Positions 58,682 through 64,000 of a stretch of DNA of 64,000 nucleotides are shown here, one piece after another. The notes below the pieces were generated by a model. The model had not been told where the DNA came from, did no database searches, and saw only the letters and a list, made by a program, of their open reading frames with translations. The stretch lies in contig CM022302.1 in the NCBI GenBank assembly GCA_011799875.1, forward strand, positions 203,714,086-203,778,085, read 5' to 3'. The DNA is from Thinopyrum elongatum. Taxonomy: Eukaryota; Streptophyta; Magnoliopsida; Poales; Poaceae. Made by a program: the position numbers and the translations under genes. How positions within the stretch are numbered: position 1 is the first letter of the stretch; every line of letters starts with the position of its first letter.

Positions 58682-60660
58682 TGTCGTGTCACAAATCGGA
58701 CGCACTATCCTTCCATGGTCACGTCCTTAGATATGGATGCGGAAACCGGCAACCCAACCACCCGCCCGAAACATACACCCACATTTCAAACAAAATTGAA
58801 CAAATAGTACAAATTTCATGCAAATTGGACAATTTTATTTAAACCGGACCAAATTCATGAAAAGTTCATCATATTTCATTAAATAAAAGTGGACATACAT
58901 AGTCCTAGCCTAAATCTTCACATGCCGTGGGCACTTTCGAGTCCCATGTCCTGCTCTTCCCTGGACGTCGACGGTTCCGTGTCCCATGTCCTACTCTTCC
59001 TCGGACATGGACGGTTCCGTGTCCCAGATCCTACCCTTCATCGTAGTCCACCGCTTGGTCGTGGATGTCACTGGTTGAGGTAAGGTCGACGATCGACATG
59101 GACAGTCCGGCCTCGTGGTCGTTCCAGCCAAAGACGAATGACATAGAGCTACTGACGTTGGAAACATTCCTGTATGCGGTCGCATGCATAGCCTCCACCT
59201 CCATCGCGAGCTACTCGAATATGATGTTGTGCTCCGCCTCCATGCCGTGCAGCCACCACCGTTCGCGGCAGATGGCACAGGAGCTACGTATGGACTCTTA
59301 CATCGTCCGCTACTCATCGATGAAGGCCGAATTCTTCGCGACCATGGCTGCAACAGCCTCCTTGTTCCCCTGCTCGCCGGTTATCTACCCCTCCATGAGT
59401 CAGTGCTGCTCGATGAGCTGTAGGTTGTACCACTGCTCCTCTTGCAACATCTGGAACGTGGAGACCGGCAACGCATAATGCTCCAGTTGCTCCTCATCGT
59501 CCATAACGGTGTTGAAGTGCACTTGTGCATGTGCAACGGTGAAGCCGACGACTAGCAGTCTCGGGCTCATTGTCGAATGCCTCCTCTGTCGTTCGATCGT
59601 CTTTCCCCGAGCTCAGAGGCAGAACTGCCTTTATGTGTTCCGAGCGCCAGGCCTACCAATTGTTGACGATTCTAACAATTTTGTGTTGACGCCCCGCAAG
59701 AGATGCTTCCATGATGCTTTGCCGCTAGCGTTCATGGTGGAGAAGGTTGTGAGCGCAGGATGAAAGGAAATGGAGGTTCGCCAGTGGTCATGAATGGTCG
59801 AGTAAGGGAAGCGGAGGTAGTGCGGCTTTTGTCAGCGGTCGTGCCACGGTCGGCTTTTGAAGCTCTCTGCAGCCGTATATGCCCCATTGCGCACACATAC
59901 TCACCAGCGAGGAGGGAGGAGATGGCCCCTAACCATCTGCCCATTAATAGCGTGACTGCTTCCTTGGATTCCCGTAGCTTTTTTCTGATAGGCACCACGT
60001 GACATCATCTCCTTGTCGTTACCGGCAATAAAAGCCTGTTGGCAACGCGAACGCATCACAAAAACTGTAGCCACCACCTCCCTTAATCTCCTCCACTCTC
60101 CGGTGACAATGTTGAAGAAAACCAAGACGCACCCTATTAGACGAACTTGTTGGAGAAGAACCTCTTGTCCCAGATCGCAGACCGATGGTGTGAACTCACC
60201 CCGCGGCGCACTAGTTGTGGCAGGCACCAGATCTGCCTCATGAAGTGTGTGTGGCATTGACGACTCCCATGACGGTGCGTGAGAGGAATCAAGCGCCCAT
60301 GACGGCGGTTGTTGAGGACTGACTCTTCCCATGGCCTCGGTGGCTCTAATCGCGGCGGGCGACGTCGAGATGGCACCTCAGGCGCCATCATCCCGATCAA
60401 TGATGTTGTTCCATCACCCTCGCTGGCTCCTCGTCCCCTTCGTCCGCATCTCCATAAAGGCGCAGCCCGAGCCCAAGGACTTACTGGAGGTCATGCTGCG
60501 GCTCTCTATGCTTGAAGTGGAGGTGTAGAAGAGTGGGTCTGTGGTCACTTCGGCCCCGCAACCAGCGACAAGGACTCACTTGCCGCTCGTCGCTCTGAAC
60601 CCTATGCCTTCATCGACGAACTGTCGGATTTGGACAAGGAGGAGGACAAAGATGACTATA
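58670..60660 (-). mobile_element. Second TIR element, degenerate, minus strand
   Basis: Starts with the GGGCATCTCCAA terminus. Its first 250 bases resemble, inverted, the last 250 of the neighbouring element (AAATTCATG- and ATTTCATGCAAA-type words). Coding remnants are on the minus strand. The far terminus was not found, so the right limit is approximate. Confidence 0.4.
59020..59735 (-). pseudogene. Degenerate TIR-element ORF
   Basis: From an ATG at 59735 the minus strand holds broken frames with recognisable coding texture: MDDEEQLEHYALPVSTFQML, EEQWYNLQLIEQH, KEAVAAMVAKNSAF, and MSFVFGWNDHEAG with later stops. It resembles the helical accessory (Myb/SANT-type ORF1 C-terminal) proteins of Harbinger-like elements in composition, but no diagnostic motif is visible. 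Confidence 0.35.
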
Positions 60661-61612
60661 CCTAGTACAGCGAGCTACTATACAAACAATTTTTAACCCC
60701 TTTCCGCGACGACATTTTAAACCGTTGCCTAGTGAGTGTGGGCGATAGGGGGGCCGTCGGGGATAAGCCCTCCGGTCACACACGCTGCGCAAAATGAGCT
60801 CGTGTGCGATCGGGCTAGCCATCGCATACAATTATACAGGCCCAATCATTTTCGTTCTTAAGTACACCCCACACAGTGAATCCCAGAGAAACGTTTCCCT
60901 TCATATGTACATCCCACACAGTAAATCCACGGAATACGTTTCCGTTTGTATGTAAATCCCACACAGTCAATCCAAGAAGAATGTTTCCGTTCATATGTAC
61001 ATCCCACATGATGAATCCCAGACAAACGTTTCCATTCGCACGTACATCACACACAATTTTCCACATCAAATCGTTTGTGATAGCGTTGCCATTGTAGACG
61101 ATATTAACAATTTTATCGTTTGCGTTCTTGAATGCATCACGCATGATGCATAGAAGAAACTGTGTGGCATAGGCTAGCCATCACACACACTTTTTATGTG
61201 GAAAATGTTTGCGCAAGGTGGCCTAACACAAACAGTTTTCAAGAGGGAGTCATGTGTGATTGTTCATTGATCCAACACGTTTTCTTCCTAGAAACTATGT
61301 GCGTTGTCTGAGGTCATCACCCATGGTGTTTTCTCAATAACCGTTTGCAATAGAAAACCCCAATTAGCAGCCTAATTGGCATATTATTAATAATCCATTT
61401 ATTAATCAAATTGACATTTCATATTAAGCACACAATATATTTAATTTTCATATTACGGAACCAAGATTTCATAATTGAAATACATCAGAGTACAACATCA
61501 TATAGCTTCAGCACTCAGTTACACCATATAGGCATATAGCTAGCTACCCCATTACACAACTGCACCAGCATCAAGTTTCACATGCAACATCTATAACCTT
61601 TGGAAATTAGCA
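60661..61612. other. Transposon-derived noncoding stretch
   Basis: Contains GGCTAGCCATC at 60822 and 61167, words like TCACACAC in both orientations, and the 45-bp tandem repeat. From 61380 it becomes AT-rich and looks like the 3' flank of the B3-like exon. No other gene. Confidence 0.45.
60870..61049. repeat. 45-bp tandem repeat, 4 units
   Basis: Unit starts CACACAGTGAATCC (60870), CACACAGTAAATCC (60915), CACACAGTCAATCC (60960) and CACATGATGAATCC (61005), with a partial fifth at 61050. The period is exactly 45. On the minus strand the array is open and encodes a 15-residue repeat of the form TVWDVHMNGNVxLGF. Confidence 0.88.
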
Positions 61613-61866
61613 TCATAGAAAGTAGATAGATAGATGAATCTCATCTGGAAAACTGCTGAAGCGGAAGGCGAATATTGAGCCTTCATTGATGTTGAAGGTC
61701 TTTGCAACATTAGGCCAGTGCCTGTGGATGATTGACCGTCCATCCTTCGTCCTCTTCAGGAAGACTTCAATATTGTACCGTGGGTGTTGTATGAATACCT
61801 TCCTCGCCTCCTGACCATACAGGTGGTTTGAGAGGTAACCATCAGTGAACTGCTTTGGAAAGGCCT
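61613..61866 (-). pseudogene. B3-domain-like terminal exon, 5' truncated
   Basis: Minus strand. A good 3' splice site (CCTTGTTTTCAG) precedes 84 codons starting AFPKQFTDGYLSNHL. They contain NIEVFLKRTKDGRSIIHRHW, NVAKTFNINEGSIFAFRF and the end IHLSIYFL, then TGA. The order (short strand, W, K-F, EGS/GD, F-F) resembles the C-terminal half of plant B3 DNA-binding domains. The upstream exons are gone because a CACTA element begins 13 bases into the intron. It may be a host gene remnant or a gene carried by the TE around it. Confidence 0.45.
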
Positions 61867-61879
61867 GAAAACAAGGATA

Positions 61880-62290
61880 CACTACAGGAATCAGTTACTT
61901 TGTCGTCTGCCATGGCAGACGACAAAGGAATAGGCCACGGACAGCAAACAGCTTTGCCGTCTGCTGGCTGACGGCCCCACTTTTAGCACTGAAAGTCACG
62001 GTAATCAGCGTCTTTGCCATCTGCAGAAGCACATCGGACGGCAAAGACGTTTGCCGTCCGCCTTGCTGGCCTAGCTGACGGCAAAGATACTGGACGGCAA
62101 AGTATACTGTTAGCCCCGTTAGGTGGCTAACGGCAGACTTTGCCGTCTGCCTGCGGACAGCAAACAAACACTTGCCTTTGCCGTCTGCCCTTTGATGTCA
62201 GCAGGCCTTTGGCTGCACATCACTCCTGCTTTGTCTTTGCCGTCTGCCAGGAAGGTCTTTGCCGTCTGCCAGCTGACGGCAGAATGACCA
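61880..62290. repeat. CACTA subterminal repeats
   Basis: Words TTTGCCGTCTGC near 61943, 62133, 62178, 62238 and 62261, and inverted ACGGCAAAG near 62038, 62078 and 62092. In En/Spm such repeats bind the TNPA protein. Confidence 0.75.
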
Positions 62291-62296
62291 AATGGA

Positions 62297-63863
62297 TCAG
62301 ACATGGTGCTCCCAGGTTGCACAGGTTGCTGCCACATGACACCTTTGTCGTGTGCCTGCCTCTGGATCAATAGGATGCTGGCTCGGGTTATAGTCCTCCC
62401 CTTTCCTCGCCTTCGCCTCCTTGTTGTACATCTTGAGCTTGTGGTGGGAGGAGATGTTGGAGAACTTTTTTGGATGATCGAGGTCAGACTCAGAGAATAC
62501 CTTGGCCTTCTTGTATGAGGCAGTATGGGCCATGGCATAGAGGTCGTACACCTGTGTCACCTCCGTGTTATTGTGTCGCACCTAAAAGAGAGGAACAAAG
62601 TATTAGTAAAGGGCTCAAGCTAGCATGAAGACTAAATTGCATGAATCATGAAGCAAACCACATACCCAGTTCCGCTCGAACTAAAATAAGTTGGCGCTGC
62701 CTTGATGGTGTGGCACACCAACCATTTGGGCACGTCGGTCCTTGGCATTATTGTGGACGGCTCGCCAGTGGTCTGTGGACCACTCATCCACCAACGCCTC
62801 CCAACAATCCATCTTATCCGCACACCATCTCGGGGGCACCTAAGTTAGTAAAGATAAATTTGAGCGCTACGCCTACGAATCAAATCAAGGAAACTAAGTA
62901 GAAGGCCTTAAGAATAGGTAATTACCTTCATGTACTGATGCTTCTTCAAAAACTTTTCGCGGCACGACGGCTTGTCCTTCTTAATACCACGCGTGGCGTA
63001 GTAGTCTCGAACAGCCTGCGGCCGAGCCTCGTGTCGTAAGTTTTGTAATAGGCGCTTGCACTCGGTATCGAGAACCTTTGCCGCGTCCTCCTCGTATCCC
63101 TCCTCACACCTATAGAAGGTCTGCAATCAAATGAGACAACACTGATAAGTACAATAACTAGCTATTGTTAATTTTTAATTGTGTAAAGGAGAAATTACCC
63201 AAAAGCTTCTGATCACCATCTCGGCCCTCGTGTGGCACAAGACACCATCGATCATCTCCTCCAGCGGGGCCTGGGCAGCCAAGTAGTGCTCCCAGCTCAA
63301 TCCTAGCTGTGGAAGCTGACCCTCACCGAGCAACGTGACAAACCCCGAGAAATTTTGCCGGCAAAGCACACCAAGGACGTTGTTGGGCCTGCGGACTCCA
63401 CTGGCGTGTAGCCAACCCCTGTAGTATGACAAGGCCAACGCATTAGATATTTGAAGAAACATGAAGGCAAAAGGTACAAAAAGAGTAAATGCACTTACTT
63501 CTCCCCATCAGACCTAATCACCGGCCTCTGCTTGCGGGTCGCCGACAGGGGCGGAAGCCATGTACCACCACGCTGGTACACGGTGACCCCCTCAACCACC
63601 TCGCCCTCACTATCAGTAAACTGATCCCCACCACCATCAGCATGGCCACTCGGCCCCTGAGGCAGATCCGGCCAGGTACCCCATCCGGACGTCTCCTGGG
63701 ACATAGCCCGATCCCCGTCTTGGTCCGGAGTCTCGTGGGCCGAAGTCTCATGGGCCGAAGCCTCTGGGACTGGAATCTCGTGGGCCGAAGGCCCGTCGAC
63801 CCGAGGCTCGTGGTCCGGAGTCCCCGTAGCCTCCACCTCAAACGGGTCCACCCTAGCAGTCAT
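62297..63863 (-). pseudogene. TNPA-like CACTA accessory protein (plant transposase Ptta/En/Spm type), 5 exons
   Basis: Minus-strand exons 63863-63499, 63418-63199, 63120-62926, 62839-62666 and 62581-62297 join with GT/AG borders and keep one frame, 412 codons in all. Exon 1 is acidic with repeats of the type AHET, then RKQRPVIRSDGEK. Exon 2 has RPNNVLGVLCRQNFSG and LSWEHYLAA. Exon 3 has EEGYEEDAAKVLDTECKRLL and KFLKKHQYMK. Exon 4 has CWEALVDEWSTDHW and KDRRAQMVGVPHHQGS. Exon 5 has DLYAMAHTASYKKAK. This is the layout of transposase_24/TNPA-like proteins, which bind subterminal repeats. A TAG in exon 4 (62683-62681) makes it a pseudogene. The stop in exon 5 lies in the subterminal repeats. Confidence 0.8.
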
Positions 63864-64000
63864 GTGCTCGGGTGAATGAGCTGGGGTGGCGGCGAGGAAG
63901 GCGTAGCAGCCTGCCTACCTCTCCCGTGGCCACGTCCTGATCTACCTCTCTTCTTCCCTCCCCGACCTTCTCTCCCGGTGGGCAACGACGCCGATGAAGA
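63864..64000 (-). other. Upstream part of TNPA-like gene
   Basis: A different minus-strand frame encodes a glycine/arginine-rich stretch (GREGRGGKKRGRSGRGHGRG), typical of the N-terminus of such proteins. The exon 1 frame has a TAG about 60 bases upstream of its first ATG, so either a frameshift or another intron separates the two. The window ends here. Confidence 0.5.

Larger units (their letters stand above)
61880..64000 (-). mobile_element. CACTA (En/Spm) transposon, 3' end
   Basis: Left terminus CACTACAGGAATC at 61880, preceded by ATA (candidate 3-bp TSD at 61877-61879). The next 400 bases are packed with direct and inverted TTTGCCGTCTGCC/GGCAGACGGCAAA words, the subterminal repeats of CACTA elements. 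A TNPA-like gene reads toward this end. The rest lies beyond the window. Confidence 0.85.

Noticed and set aside
60870..61049. Possible CRISPR array
   Set aside because: The 45-bp units are contiguous with no spacers, and the genome is a plant nuclear one.

Overview
This window is intergenic DNA from a Triticeae grass (the wheat, barley, rye and Aegilops group). The strongest pointer is a BARE-1/WIS/Angela-type Copia LTR (starts TGTTGGAAATATGCCCTA) with perfect target-site duplications (TSDs). It sits among Gypsy elements with tRNA-Asp-type primer sites, a CACTA transposon and GC-rich TIR transposons typical of this tribe. I find no convincing single-copy host gene. Almost all open frames are transposable-element (TE) genes, decayed TE genes or chance frames.

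Left block, 1-15497. A Stowaway-like MITE (150-330) and a DNA-transposon fragment (1037-2100) are followed by a Copia element starting at 2101. A second Copia element of the Angela/BARE clade (3340-11692, TSD GAAGA) is nested in its 5' LTR. The host Copia runs to 15497, where it is cut off inside pol by an inverted fragment of a long chromovirus LTR (15498-16687).

Middle block, 16688-44640. It is dominated by one family of non-autonomous LTR elements: LTR start TGATACGTCTCC, PBS TGGCGCCGTTGCC, and PPT region AAGCTTGGGGATGC. There is a plus-strand fragment (16688-19140), a minus-strand tandem LTR-internal-LTR-internal array (19141-26708), a full minus-strand copy (27365-34136, TSD GTGCC) and a full plus-strand copy (34477-41644, TSD CGCAT). 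The last two sit inside the long 3' LTR of a Tekay/Del-like chromovirus (pol end at 26710-26838). These elements carry no pol. In the gag position they have one of two unrelated open frames, and their 3' noncoding regions carry arrays of stem-loops.

Right block, 44641-58657. A DNA-transposon unit related to 1037-2100 is interrupted by a solo LTR (45089-46669) and by an Athila-like Gypsy element (46901-57039, TSD GTGTC). The Gypsy has gag, protease, RT, RNase H, integrase and a small open frame in the env position, with several disabling mutations. Its 3' noncoding region is clearly homologous to that of the non-autonomous family, so it, or a relative, is the likely source of their replication proteins.

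Far right, 58658-64000. A second TIR element faces the first tail to tail. Then come a region with a 45-bp tandem repeat, a B3-like terminal exon, and the 3' end of a CACTA transposon (from 61880). The CACTA carries a five-exon minus-strand TNPA-like gene whose introns can be placed exactly.

The best candidates for something undescribed are: the array of hairpins with changing but complementary stems and a constant loop in the non-autonomous family; an LTR-like promoter module placed inside the autonomous Gypsy just before its env-position frame; and a TIR-transposon protein combining a SUMO-interaction-like motif with repeated SUMO-acceptor-like motifs.
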